Source of the DNA: Azolla caroliniana
Taxonomy: Eukaryota > Polypodiophyta
NCBI GenBank assembly: GCA_043228905.1
Contig: JBHGNT010000020.1
Location: forward strand, 6,324,001 to 6,388,000
Length of the DNA: 64,000 nt
Direction: 5' to 3'
Notes under the pieces: generated by a model
The model's input: the letters and a program-made list of their open reading frames with translations, nothing else
Database searches by the model: none
Told to the model about the DNA's origin: nothing
Part shown: positions 40,704-52,445 of the stretch, in pieces
Position numbering within the stretch: position 1 is the first letter of the stretch
How the letters are laid out: each line of letters starts with the position of its first letter
Position numbers and translations under genes: made by a program

Positions 40704-42824
40704 ATGGATGGCGAATATCTCATGGAGGCAATGTCAAGAAGGATGATGGAGTTTCTGAGAGAAGGGAAAAGAAGAAATGAAGCCCAACAAGCCGTCGACA
40801 GGGTAGTCGAGCGAGTGAGCTATTTCAACGGCGCCGAAGTCCAAAGTTTCCTAAAAGTCTACAATGCGGAGATGGATTCAAGAGGTGTGGACAAAGCTAT
40901 GAGGCTAGAGTACTTTTGTCGGGTGGTGTCTCAACCGATCTTCAAAGATGTAAAAGAGCTTCTAGAAGCTCATGATTCGTGGGCGACTTTCGAGAAGGCT
41001 CTATTGGAGGAATATGACTATGAGAGACTAAAGGGACAAGATCGACGCAACTTTGACCAATGGGTGAGATCAGCGAAGACCCACCAAAGTGCGACACAAG
41101 CATTCGTAGACTTCGAGCATCATTTTTCTCAATTGTCGGAGCGGGAACAAAGATTGGTGGGGGTCGATAAGGTCCTTATGTTCGTGAAGTCAATCGATCG
41201 AATGGAAAGGATGGCGATCGGCCTCAAACTCGAAGAAGATGATGGTGCAAATGGCCTCATCGAGGATTGGAGCAAAGTGGAAAGTGTATGCCGACTACAC
41301 GATAAGGGGCAAGCGAGAATATCGACGACAACAAGACGGCCCATGAGGGACGATCGAAGAGGGACGAGATGCAACAACGCGCCACCAACAAAAGAAATGA
41401 AGCTTAAAAGGGAGACAAAACCGAGGCGAATGGTGATCGAGGAAGAAGAGACCTCCCAACAAATGCGGGTTATTGAAGTGGCCGATACAAAGGCTCTGGT
41501 TCGGTATGACGGTACCGAGAGAGAAGGTGTGAAACAAGTCACCTTCTTGTCTTACAAAGAAACGACGGCGAAGGAGGAGGCCGATGACTCGAGGACGGCG
41601 AACGCCACTTTGAGGGAGGATAAATGTTTCGGAACACGCATTGTGTACGAAACATCGGGTGATGACGGCGCAAGCATGAGAAAAGCTTGCATGATCGAGG
41701 GAGAAAAAGTGTTTGAGTCTGAAGAGATTGAGGAGGTAGCCATGACAAACGACATCGAGTCGGAGGTGGCTATGGACGAGTCGACAACGGATAGCCATGT
41801 CAAGACTTTCTCCACGATTGTTCCAGAGACTTCGGCGGTTGCGCCCGTGTGCCAACGTGAGACCGGAGAGACGGAAGGTGGTGACGGGAAGACGAAGGCC
41901 CAACACAAGGAGGAAGAAGATCGAGGAAGAAAGGATATCCCCACACCTATTCTGGAGACTTCGGCGGTTGTGCATGTGCGCCAACGTGAGACCGGAGAGA
42001 CGGAATGTGTGGACAAAAAAGAGGACGACCGGAAGGGCGATGAAGAAGACAAGGTAAATGTGCACGAGCGAAGGGATTCCTTCACACCGGTTCCAGAGAC
42101 TTCGGCAGTCGAGACTGTGTGTCGGCATAAGACCGAAGATAAAGGAGGTGGCGAAGAGGAGACAATATGGCTCGCGGCGAGCATACACGGAGGGAAGGAT
42201 ATGGCCGACGAGCAGGCCAAGGATGAAGCCGCGGTTGAGTTCGATGGAGAGGTTGCATGCGGGAAGGAAGGAAGAGTCGAGAACCGGTCGAACCGGAAGA
42301 CGATCCGGCCGAGATTCCGGCCCGAACGAAGGAAGATCCACATGGGAGCCGATCGACCGGGGCCGACCCGACTAAAACCTGATTCGGCGAAAATCGATCG
42401 AACAATTCCAATCCAAAAGGGGGTCGACCCAGCCAGAATCAATCGGTCGAGCCCGATTCGGGGAAATGCGAATGTAGACGAAGGCCAACCGAGCCAAGAA
42501 GTGATCGGTGGAGACCAATCCGGAGAAGGGCAAACCTGGCATAATCGAAGATGGACACGAACGATCCACAACACCCGGTTGAAGACGGTGAGCGCGACGA
42601 GTGGCCAGGAACCCAATCGAAGGACAAGCGCGGTGGACGAAGGAAGAGCGGTCGTATCGACGACATCGTTTGGTAGATCTACTACAACCGATTGGGGAAG
42701 AAGGTGTGAGCGCCGGATATGGTGGATCGGGTGGCTACGGTGGTTCGGTTGGAAAGATTGTGCATACTCGAAGTGGAAGACAAAGTCAGACGAGGTCGAC
42801 GAGCGTGCAGAGGAACTCGGTTGA
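40704..42824 (+). CDS. gag: Z Gag-like protein, 706 aa
   Basis: An intact ORF starting 39 nt after the PBS region. Residues ~20-200 match the Gag of X, Y and W: AVDRVVERV, FCRVV, FDQWV, F..HFSQLSE, VGVDKVLMFV, LEEDDGANGLIEDWSKV. Unlike Y and W there is no CCHC knuckle after it. Residues ~340-500 hold three or four imperfect repeats of about 45 aa with ETSAV and CQRETGETE. The C-terminus is Arg/Gly/Pro-rich and basic and may replace the zinc knuckle in RNA binding. The intact frame in a pol-less element suggests selection on Gag itself. Confidence 0.85.
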   Translation: MDGEYLMEAMSRRMMEFLREGKRRNEAQQAVDRVVERVSYFNGAEVQSFLKVYNAEMDSRGVDKAMRLEYFCRVVSQPIFKDVKELLEAHDSWATFEKALLEEYDYERLKGQDRRNFDQWVRSAKTHQSATQAFVDFEHHFSQLSEREQRLVGVDKVLMFVKSIDRMERMAIGLKLEEDDGANGLIEDWSKVESVCRLHDKGQARISTTTRRPMRDDRRGTRCNNAPPTKEMKLKRETKPRRMVIEEEETSQQMRVIEVADTKALVRYDGTEREGVKQVTFLSYKETTAKEEADDSRTANATLREDKCFGTRIVYETSGDDGASMRKACMIEGEKVFESEEIEEVAMTNDIESEVAMDESTTDSHVKTFSTIVPETSAVAPVCQRETGETEGGDGKTKAQHKEEEDRGRKDIPTPILETSAVVHVRQRETGETECVDKKEDDRKGDEEDKVNVHERRDSFTPVPETSAVETVCRHKTEDKGGGEEETIWLAASIHGGKDMADEQAKDEAAVEFDGEVACGKEGRVENRSNRKTIRPRFRPERRKIHMGADRPGPTRLKPDSAKIDRTIPIQKGVDPARINRSSPIRGNANVDEGQPSQEVIGGDQSGEGQTWHNRRWTRTIHNTRLKTVSATSGQEPNRRTSAVDEGRAVVSTTSFGRSTTTDWGRRCERRIWWIGWLRWFGWKDCAYSKWKTKSDEVDERAEELG

Positions 42825-42900
42825 TCACCGTTGCCAAAGATCTCACCTCTTCACCTTTCTCGGCACATACCGGAGGATGTGCGGGTTTGGTGGGGGTGGA

Positions 42901-43549
42901 TGTCGTGACGATTTTCGACTACGGTGTGAAACTGAGTGAGACGAATAAACCAATGATGTGCAACATTGCACATACACTTAGCAAATAAGCCTCCTAAGGC
43001 CTAGTGGCACTTGAGTTTATACAGAGGGGTGCAAGCAAGGATTGAACCTTGCACCTCTAAGATACAAGATAATTGCCTTACCACTAGGACAACTATCATA
43101 TAGTGTAGATTTTATGTATTTCCTTTTCATATACAAATTATAGACGAAACAACCATAGAAAACCATGTGCACAAAACCATGGTTTTAAACCCATGGTTTG
43201 TGCATGACATAAGCAAAACCGTGTGCACAAAACCATGGTTTTAGCCCATGGTTATGTGCATGTCACGAGCATGGAAAGACCTATAAAAGCCTCTAGTTGG
43301 GCTTGTGTAAGGGGGGCTCAATATGTGATATCACCAACACCATTATCATCAATATAATTATATTTGTCTTTATCTTCTCCATATTTTTCTACTTCTCAAG
43401 TGTACAATCTTTCTTCTTCTCGAGTAAACCAATTTCATCTAATCTTACATTGATCGTCATCTAGCTTCGATAATTCCGCGAACGTCCTCCCCAGTCCAAG
43501 ACCCCGGTGGTCGCTCGAGTAGCACACGCACGCGCGAATCTTCGCGACA
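42901..43549 (+). repeat. Z 3' LTR
   Basis: 649 bp, near-identical to the 5' LTR; differences noticed at CGGCTACGG/CGACTACGG, AAACCGAG/AAACTGAG, CCTTGTGG/CCTAGTGG and CACACGCG/CGCGCG. Its antisense tRNA-like pair is at 43039-43091. Confidence 0.92.
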
Positions 43550-43717
43550 ACGCTGGCTGGCGAAGTAGTGGAAAAGTGGGTAAACGGTTTCCGACTAAAA
43601 CCGTATTACGGACCCATGCCGCGGAACCCGTTCAAAAAATCGGATGTCGAAGCAGAAATCGGGAACGACAAGCGGCTAACCGCCAACCAAGAGGAGGAAC
43701 ATACAACGGATCCGATA
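43550..43717 (+). pseudogene. pol: A' integrase end, fused to the W leader
   Basis: It continues the A' frame after Z (GEVVEKWVNGFRLKPY, as in A), then loses homology. At about 43718 the sequence becomes the leader of W. There is no A' ORF3, no A' 3' LTR and no W 5' LTR between them, so this is a deletion or recombination junction. Confidence 0.75.
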
Positions 43718-43721
43718 AATT

Positions 43722-43739
43722 TGATGAACCTGACGTGAA
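43722..43739 (+). other. W primer-binding site without an adjacent LTR
   Basis: TGATGAACCTGACGTGAA, two transitions away from the Z site. Its 5' LTR is gone; A' coding sequence lies directly upstream. Confidence 0.6.
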
Positions 43740-43756
43740 GGCGGCGACAAGGAGAA

Positions 43757-45925
43757 ATGGAGGAGCAAATGAGGCTTATGTGTACAATGGTGGAATGAAT
43801 GATGCGAGAGCAAGGGATGATGACAAGCATCAACAAAGCCGTTGACAATATTCTTGCTCGAGTTGGAATCTTCGAAGGTATAAATTTAACAAATTTTTTG
43901 AAGATTTACAATAAAGAAATGCTTAAACATGGTGTCGACGAAGCTGCAAAAATTAATAGCTTTAATTGAGTCGTTGCGGTTGGGCTACAAGAGAGGATCC
44001 AAGATATCCAAAGGGAGAATTAGACATGAACAACGTTCAAAAGGGCATTACTCAATGAATACAACCTCAATGATATGTCAAGGATGACAAGGCGAGCTTT
44101 CATGGATTGGGTAGAGTCTAATAAACATTTAAGTGTTTTGGAAGTATTAAAAGAGTTTTCAGAAAGATTTGAGGAACTAAATGTTAGAGATAGAAATATA
44201 ATAGTGCCAGATAAAGTAATATTGTTTCTACAAGCTACTGATATTAAAGACAGGAAGGACTTGGGAATGCTTTTAGAAGATCAGAATAGTCCAAGTGGAC
44301 TTACCGAAGATTGGGAGGAGGTGAAAAGGGCGTGTGCCAATTTCTGCAGAAGAAAGTTATGGTTTATGGAGTTGCCCAACAGAAATGATGAAGAAACGGG
44401 GAACGAGTCGGGAGAGAAGAAAGTAGAAGAATCACTCTTACACGAATTGGTGAAAGGCATGAAAGACTTGTAGATCAAAGTGACGAAGCTAGAATCGGGA
44501 CAAAGCTCGACTTCATCAAGGCAGGGAGGTGGAATGGTCCAAAGGTGTATGTGGTGTGATAGTATTGACCACAAGAAGAAAGATTGTCAAGAGCATAGGG
44601 ATGCTCTTAATCATAATAAAATCTACTATCAAGATGACAAGATTCACTCGACAGAGACTCGACAACCACTTCAACTCAACTTTGGGCGAGGAGGAATGAA
44701 AAAGCTAATGGAAGATGATGAGAGATAAACGACTCAAGCGATACAATCCGTGGCAACCTTAGGATTGCGTGTAGAAGACTCATATGGTGGATCTGGCTTT
44801 TGGCAAGATGTGATGGATTATGCAAGAAAAGGGAAGGTTTGAGTGGATGAATTAAAAAGAGCGGGAGATGAAATACGAAACTTCACTGGATGGAATGATC
44901 CAGTAGACGCGCTATCAGCATTCGCCCAAGTGAATGCACAAGATGTGCTAGTGGAAGAGAAGCGGAAGAGAGCTGAGGAAGTTGATCCGACAAAGAGACA
45001 TGAGACACGAGAACAAAAGAGAAGGGGGATGGAAAAGGGTGCTACTGAGCTGAAGGAAGCTGATAAAGTAAAAGGAAAGACAGACCCATCTTTCAAGCTT
45101 GCCTCAGACATAGATACAACGACGGATATAAAAAAGGTATTAGAAACAAGAATATTAAATAGTGTTGGGTATAGCAAAGAATTTACTTTAAGAGAAGTGT
45201 TGGGTATAACAAAGAAAGAATTTCATGAAGTTATCATAGATATTATTAGAAGGAAGAGACAGGTGACGGAGGAAATTACGGGAGGGTGTGCAACAACACT
45301 CCAAGATTTGTATGGTGGCACCATCAATGCTGCAAGTGTTAAAAATCTGAATGATGTTGGCGTTCATGAAGGGGATAGGAGTCACTATACAAGGGATCAT
45401 TGGGCTCGAGCAACAATGGAGGCACTTGCAAAAATTGGGGATCAGCAAATTCCATGTATTGCTTTGATCGATCATGGATCCGAGATAAACATGATGTCAT
45501 CGGAATTTTACGCTCGAGGACGGTGGCCGATCGATAAGAATCATGGGTAGAAAATAAGAGCTGCCACAAAAACTACGGAGGATCTATTCGGAGCATGTCC
45601 TAGTGTGAAGGTAACAATTGGTGATGTCTCGGTGAATCAAAATTTCTTTGTGCAGGATCGATCAACCTACCCCGTCATCCTTGGTCAACCCTACATCATT
45701 GCAGTGAGGATGGAAACAAAGGTTATTGATGATGGTTTGGCTTTCGCGAGAATCAAGAGTCAAGATGGAAGAAAGACTGTCCAATTCTTAACCGTGAGGC
45801 CCAACCATGAAAGAAACAAGGAATGCTTGAGGGAACATCCAATTCGAGAGATGGATGAAGAGTTTTCCCAGGATTTTCAGATAGGGCTTTTACAGGTAGG
45901 GGCTGTGATAGCCCGGACATGAAAG
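43757..45925 (+). pseudogene. gag: W element Gag and protease
   Basis: Gag-like text from ATG 43757 (ILARVGIFEGINLTNFLKIYN, cut here; RRAFMDWVES; PDKVILFLQATD; NSPSGLTEDWEEV), then a knuckle CMWCDSIDHKKKDC (~44549-44590). The protease has ALIDHGSEINMM, again D-H-G-S as in Y, then VILGQPYIIAVRMETKV. Stops interrupt at about 43799, 43968, 44474 and 44728. The base composition is more AT-rich than Y, so it is an older or different subfamily. Confidence 0.8.
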
Positions 45926-48900
45926 AAAACCCCATAAATAATAATGTAAATAAAGATATTCCTTGTACAATCTCATCTACTGGTGCTACTTTTATACTAG
46001 GATCAAAAGAGTAGCCGGCATGAGGAGGTCAACTATGTCGGCTCTTCAGCCGGAAATTTGATGATCGACCCGAACATATTGTCCATAGAGAACCCAGTTG
46101 AATCAGAAGTTCTGCTTACGACTGAGGAATCGAGCACATGGCTCTTGGACTCGGGCGCATCGTATCATGTGACACCTCACCGATCTCAGTTTCGGCAATA
46201 CTCGGACCGGCACTCCGACTCAGTTTGAGTCGGAAACTCGCAGCACTGTGCTATAATCAGAATCGGCACCGTAGAGCTCAACCTTCTGAGTGGCTCTACA
46301 CTTGTACTACACAACGTCCGACACGTTCTTGAGCTCTCAAGACCCTTGATCTCAGTTGGACAGCTTGACGAAGCCGGCATCCGTGCCAGGTTCTCATCAG
46401 GAGGGTGGACACTCCACGAAGGGAACCTCCTGCTTGCTCGAGGACCAAAGGTGCACTCTTTGTACCCTTTATATGTCACTCTCAAAGAGGGTGACCTATT
46501 TTTGGTTGATATCCCCGTGTCATCGTTATGGCACGGACGACTAGGACACCTCAGCAAGGCTGACATAATGCACCTATCCAGAGCTGGTTACATCCCCAAA
46601 CTCTCCTTCTTGGATCACCAATTCTGCGAGCATTGCTAGTACGGCAAACAGGTAGCCGCATCACACCCGACTTCAGCACCAAGAGAATTGAGTCCCCTCG
46701 GTGGTGTTTCATACTTCATCAATTTTATTGACGATTCGACTCGGAAGGTGTGGGTTTACCCCATTAGAACCAAAGATCGGGTGTTCTCGATCTTCTTCGA
46801 ATGGCTTGCAATGGTCGAAAATTAGACTGGACGGAAACTGAAATGTCACCGAATCGACAATGGAGGAGAATTCAAGTCTAAAGAATTCGTCAAATTTTGC
46901 CGGGAACGCGACATTCGATGTGAATATACGACACCTTATAGTCCGGAGCAGAATGGAATTGTAGAACGCATGAATTGGATGATTCAAGAACGCATAGTAT
47001 CCATGCTCCAACACTCCAGACTGTCGGATGGCTTTTGGGTGGAGGCTCTACTTACGACAATACACATAATAAATATGTCGCCAAGTAGACGTCTAGGACT
47101 TCAAATACCTCAGGAAATATGGACCGGCGGTAAGCCGAATGATGACAAGCTAAGGATCTTCAGTTGCGAGGCATATGCCCTCATACCGAAAGATGATCGC
47201 CGGAAACTCGAACCAAGATCAAGGAAATGCGTTTTCCTTGGGTATGAACCCGACGGCGAGATCGGATACCGACTCTAGGACCCCGAGCACAGACAAATTG
47301 TCCGAAGTTCGGACGTCGTGTTCAATGAGTCAACTATGCATAAAATGGCCGAAAGGCCTATTGAAGTCCGAAGGGTAATATTTTCCGAAGTGCCAACCCT
47401 TCATGACGGCCCAACCCACAACACAAGATCGGTTTCATGGGTAACCGACAACTCTCGCACCGAATCCACCGATTCGGCACAGCTGAATGGCTCGACTCCC
47501 GACCATCCGACATCGACACTCGGTGCGACTAGTTCAGTCATACCTCGCAGATCCGAGAGACTATTGCAACCTCCGGAGAGGTACTCTCCCAGAATTTTCT
47601 TCACCGACGCCGGCGAACTAACGTCTTACGAAGAAGCATCGGCATCTGCCGATTTCGCCACCTGGCATTTGGCGATGGAGTCGGAAATGCACTCCATTCG
47701 GGCAAACAAGACTTGGAACTTGGTCGAATTACCGAAGAATCGACATGCTCTTCCATGTAAGTGGGTCTATCGACTAAATGAGACGTCCGACTCGACCAAC
47801 CCAAAGTACAAGGCTAGATTAGTTGCGAAGGGCTTTCGACAAGAATATGGTGTCGACTTCGACGAAATCTTTTCACCAGTGGTGAAAATGAGCACCCTTC
47901 GTTTCATGCTCGGCATCGTGGCCGCCGACAACTTGGAGTTGATTAAGCTAGATGTAAAAACGGCGTTCCTCCACGATGACCTACAGGAGGAAATCTATAT
48001 GAAGCAGCTAAAAGGCTTTGTGGCATCCGGCTAGGAACATCTAGTATGCCGACTCAGGAAGAGTCTCTACGGCCTGAAACAGGCACCCTAACAGCGGTAC
48101 AAGAAGTTCGACGACTTCATCCAATCGGTCGGCTTCTCAAAGAGTGATGAGGACCACTGTCTCTTCACCAAAACAGCTCAAGACAGGTCTCCCTTCTTCC
48201 TCATCATCTACGTGGACAACATGCTACTCTCCGGTCGGCATGCCAGAGAGCTGACCGAACTCGTTCGGAAACTACGGTTGAAGTTTGCCATGAAGGACCT
48301 CGGTCCGGCAAGACACATACTTGGTATGAAGATTAGTCGGCATCGTGATAAACGACAACTTTTCTTGTCTCAAACCGACTACATCGGACGTGCCTTGGAA
48401 CGCTTCAACATGCACTCGGCCAAGTCTGCTTCGACCCCACTCCCCATTAACCTTCGACTGTCTCAGTGAGACTGCCCAACATTTGGTCCGGAGGGGGAAG
48501 ATATGAAGTCGGTACCGTATGCACCGACAGTCGGCTTCCTTATGTACGCGATAGTCGCGACATGGCCTGATATTTCTCACGCCGTAGGAGTCGTCAGCAG
48601 ATTCATGCACAACTCACACCGATCGTACTGGAATGCAGTCAAGCATGTGTTCAGATATCTAGCTGGCACAAAAGACCACGACATTCTTTTTGGCCCGAAC
48701 TCAACCTCAAGCATAGTCGGTTACACCAACTCGGTCTTCGCCGGCTGCATGGACAATCGGAAATCAAAAACCAGATATTGCTTCAAATTCGGCAATGGAG
48801 CAATCTCGTGGAAGTCGAAACTTCAGGAGTGCACAACCACCTCAACGACCGAAGCGGAATATGTAGCTACGTCCGATGCGGCAAAAGAAGCCTTATGGCT

Positions 48901-49226
48901 TGATCGGCTGGTGCAAACGTTTTGACAAGTCGACTTCAACTCGGCTTCAGTTGTCTATAACGACAGTTCGACGGATCGTTTCCGGTCCCTTTGGCACCAG
49001 ATGGGCGTAACGAAGAATCGGTCCGGTTAAAGTCGGACACACAACACATGACGGTTTCAGACAACAAACATCGGTTCTTTGAGGATCGGCTTCAGCTAAT
49101 CCTACCCGACCGGTTCGGTCTTCTGCCTTCGGATCTTGCCGACTCTAACAAAACTGATCTGTCTGATAAACCTTGTATATACCTGTAATTTTTAGATAAC
49201 CCATGTATACGCCCATTACGGGGGAG
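45926..49226 (+). pseudogene. pol: C1: copia protease-integrase-RT-RNase H
   Basis: Ty1/copia order, with gag missing. Protease is STWLLDSGASYHV (~46135-46170). The pre-integrase region is LWHGRLGHLSKADI. Integrase has the second D as RIDNGGEFKS and E as SPEQNGIVERMN. RT is at 47640-48470 (KYKARLVAKGFRQEYGVDFDEIF, cut here) with IIYVDNML, so the normal YVDD is YVDN. RNase H ends with TTEAEYVATSDAAKEA. Stops are scattered. The left boundary within W was not resolved. Confidence 0.82.
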
Positions 49227-49542
49227 TGTCGAATACGAGTGTATAATGGCCATATTCACACTGTCCCTTTGGACAGCCCAAGTTTGGGCTATTTTTGTAA
49301 ATAGCATAAAGGGCAGTTGCCCTAAGATAGTCACTATATAAAGTGACTTTGTAACCTTTAGTTAAGGTTGTTGTTGTTGTTCTTTGTAACTTTTGCTATT
49401 GGAATATAACATTCCTTTGTGCCTATCTCTCTCTCTCTCTCTTCTTCTCTGTGTGTGTCTATCTTGCTTATGCGCATACACAGGTTCTTCTTCATCACGA
49501 ATGTTGCTTGCATTTCCGCATTGACGGCCTTGTTCCCCAACA
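49227..49542 (+). repeat. C1 3' LTR
   Basis: 316 bp, TGTCGAATAC to TTCCCCAACA, after the polypurine tract TTACGGGGGAG. It has a TATATAAAG box near 49335 and a CT microsatellite (~49426-49450). No 5' partner is in the window. Confidence 0.75.
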
Positions 49543-49635
49543 GAGAGGGGGTGGGGGGGACAAAGATGCACTAAAGAACATATATATATATATATATATA
49601 TATATTTTGGACCTACCGTCAAGCTTCCCTTGATA
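49543..49635. repeat. AT microsatellite and short spacer
   Basis: G-rich tail followed by (TA)n at about 49580-49605. Nothing else is visible. Confidence 0.6.
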
Positions 49636-50235
49636 TGTTTCTTCCATGGGTCTCTATCCCTAAAGTATAGACCACTCAACAACCTAGTTCTTTAATTGGT
49701 GGTGGGAACAACCATACTGGTGTTGTTTGGCACCACATGGGTCTCACATTTTTGTAGTGTGAGAAAAGGACCCTTGTTCCAATAGGCGATAAATTTGAGG
49801 CGTTGCAATACTGCAACATCTGTCTCACAATGAGAGGAAGAATACAATGCAAGACTCGGATGCAACAACCTCAAGCTCTATGTCTTCGCCAACCGATGGT
49901 TACAATAGAAACAAGTTCTGTTTCTCTGTCGCTCTGTCTCTCTTTGTATCTGTACAACGATAACAACATCTTATATCTAAACACTATTGCCCTAGTTATA
50001 TTTATACTCATATAACTTACGGACTATTTACAAATATGACCTCAACGGTCACGTTGGAACATATTTACAAATATTTTCCTTCTCGCTGGTTCATACCTGA
50101 TCTGGCTGGACTCGTTCCGAATCCATCCGATCCGGTATCTGGATACCTTCTGGTCCGGTTCCTGCCTTCATCCCGTTTGATTCGGCTCGTCCAGTTCTCC
50201 TCCGGATCCCATCTGGAGGGACCTAGTTCCCAACA
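49636..50235 (-). repeat. C3 copia 3' LTR (lower end approximate)
   Basis: On the minus strand TGTTGGGAACTAGG at 50235, preceded by a polypurine tract GTGAAGGGGGTG. It is similar in layout to L1, with CCCTCCAGATGGG, TTTGTAAATA and TATAAATATAAC. The end near 49636 rests only on a CA dinucleotide and the expected length. Confidence 0.6.
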
Positions 50236-50824
50236 AACACCCCCTTCACTCCAGCATGGGATGCCTTGTCAGTCTGATTTGTCTCTAGCATACATCCAGC
50301 TTGTCGGTTGACAACACCTTGGTCAACATGTCCAACATGTTCTCCTCCGTATGGATCTTTGTCAATAAGAACTCTTTATCTTCTATCTTCTCCCAGAGCC
50401 AGTGATACATCCTTTGAATGTACTTGGTCCAGGAGTGGTGGGTTGCATTCTTTGCGAGGTGGATGGCACTTTGACTGTCGTAGTAGAGCCGGAATTCCTC
50501 CTGTTGGATCCCTAGCTCTCCGATAAAATCCTTCATCCAGATTACGTATTTACCGGCTTCTACAATCGCCATGTAATCCGCTTCCGTTGTTGATAGTGTA
50601 ACAAACTTCTGCAACCTCAACTGCCACGATACGGCTCCCCTTGCATATTTCATGACATATCCGGATGGAGACCGGCTGGTGTCCGCATCAACCGACATAT
50701 CCGAATCCATGAATCCTTCAAGTTGGGGTTTTCTTGAGCCGAATTGTAGGCACATACTTGAGGTTCCTTTCAAGTACCGGAGTATCCACTTGACCGCGGT
50801 CCAGTGTTCTCTTCCCAGATTTCT
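50236..50824 (-). pseudogene. pol: C3: copia RNase H fragment
   Basis: Open from 50827 to 50285 on the minus strand: AVKWILRYLKGTSS, GFMDSDMSVDADTSRS, LSTTEADYMA, YYDSQSAIHLAKN, MLTKVLSTDKL. These are the normal last 180 residues of a copia polyprotein. It is cut off at 50824 where W sequence returns. Confidence 0.82.
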
Positions 50825-51609
50825 CATGTGTGCTAATAAAATAATTGCAGATAGAGGAGAACTTGATTCTGATGAAGCCAGTCAATTCTTAAGTTGGATA
50901 GGGGTCAAGTTATCACTTACAACTGCTTATAATCCAGAATCCAATGGAAAGATTGAAATAGGACATAACCCAATAGGTAAGGCGATCGTGAAAAACTGCA
51001 AAGGTAAACTAAGAGATTGGCTACGCATGCTACCTTATGCACTATGGGCGGATTGAACAATGCATAACTCGGTAACAGGATACATGCTAGTTGAATTGAT
51101 ACTTGGCCAAAAGCCCATCATGCCAATAGAATAATCAATGATGTCATGGACATCTATTCCATGGAGAGAAGAGGTGAGTAGAGAAGAATTGCTTGCTTTG
51201 CGAATTCAACATTTAGTGTGTCGACTTGAAGATATAGAATTAGCAGCCCAACGATTGAAGGAGGCTCGACTGAAGAATAAAATTCGTTTTGATATAACTC
51301 ACTGAATTTGACATAAGAAAATAGAAGGAGATTGGGTGGTTGTGTATGATAGTAGTTTAGATAATTAACATAGCATTGTCCACAAGTTTGCTGAAAGATG
51401 GTTTGGGTCTTACATAGTAAAAAAATTATATGATAACTTTACTTATAAGCTTAGTGAATTGGATGGGACTCCAATCCTAAACGTGGTAGCTGGAAAAAGG
51501 AAAAAAGTATTTAAGAAAAGGTTCAAGCTTGAACCTCCTCTAATAGATCAACATGAATATGAGCGATATTGGCACATGCTAGAGGATGTGCAGGTCTAGA
51601 GCGGGTGGA
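50825..51609 (+). pseudogene. pol: W element integrase end
   Basis: It resumes with IIADRGELDSDEA and NPESNGKIEIGHNPI, so the catalytic Glu is kept. Then come LPYALWAD with a stop, and GDWVVVYDSSLDN plus RWFGSYIVKKLY. It ends in a GAGCGGGTGGA purine-rich tract before the LTR. The whole W RT-RNase H region is missing between 45925 and here. Confidence 0.8.
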
Positions 51610-52077
51610 TGTCGTGAAGCAAGAAAGCTTCACATTAAAAGTCTACAATAAGATAAATAAAGATAATATTAAGAAAACACTATCATAATATTATACATTA
51701 TATGAAGAGGCAAATAAAGAAAAATATTGTATTACATAGGCAAGAGAAGACTGGAACCAAAAACCTCTACCTTATGAGCCTCAAACCTTACCATTTAACC
51801 AACACTCATGATATATGTAAAAGTATGTGTTATTTCATTTGAGCCTGCATTGTGTAGTCTAAACCATATAATGTACTACATGTGCACCATATAGCACACA
51901 TGCAAGAGCCACACTACATGTGAGCCACATGGCCCACGTGCATAACCATCCTTTTCCTATAAAAGGAGAATGGAGTATAGTAACAGAGATATCAATGAAT
52001 CAATTAGATTGAATAACATTATATTGTATCGGATCAAGTAGAACAAATTTGTAAGAGATTTCATAAAAGAGAAAGAG
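51610..52077 (+). repeat. W 3' LTR, 5' part (interrupted by F)
   Basis: Starts TGTCGTGAAGC. It carries an antisense tRNA-like pair (51748-51801) and CCTATAAAAGG (a TATA box, ~51957-51967). It stops where F begins. A candidate end, CCATGACA near 54483, would be the rest of this LTR, but the join is unproven. Confidence 0.7.
51748..51801 (-). promoter_or_regulatory. tRNA-like A/B box pair in the W LTR, antisense
   Basis: On the minus strand TGGTTAAATGG (51801-51791) matches the A-box consensus fully and GGTTCCAGTCT (51758-51748) is close to the B box. The starts are 43 nt apart. Confidence 0.62.
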
Positions 52078-52445
52078 TGTCACGGACACACCAAGCGCGG
52101 ACTAAGACAGAGCATAGATGATGAGGCTACGACGGAGTGATGACGGAATGACACAAGAGCATAAAGATAGAGATGAAGATTAAGGAGAGAAGATGGGCGA
52201 AGTGAGAATACTAGATTGATATGTCCATGACTGGCGTTGTTCACCTTGAATTCCTTCAAGGTGAACTCAACTATTTATACTAAGTAGCATGCATACCTGT
52301 TGCACGCATGTGATACAATAGAGCATGTAGGCAGTAGGTACGCATGCATGTGCCAAGTGTAAATAATACAAGGGAGAAATTATGCACAAGATGCTAGCTA
52401 AAACCTACAATGAGGAAGTATATACATGATTATATGCTAGATGTG

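Larger units (their letters stand above)
40011..43549 (+). mobile_element. Element Z: young gag-only LTR retrotransposon
   Basis: 3,539 bp, with two 649-bp LTRs (40011-40659 and 42901-43549) differing at about four sites. It has a PBS (40665-40682), one long intact ORF and a polypurine tract (GGTGGGGGTGGA) before the 3' LTR. The target duplication is 4 bp, acgc (40007-40010 and 43550-43553), and the A' frame resumes after it. There is no protease, RT, RNase H or integrase. This corresponds to what has been called a TR-GAG type element; it must borrow enzymes, and Y/W-type elements with the same PBS are natural donors. Confidence 0.92.
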
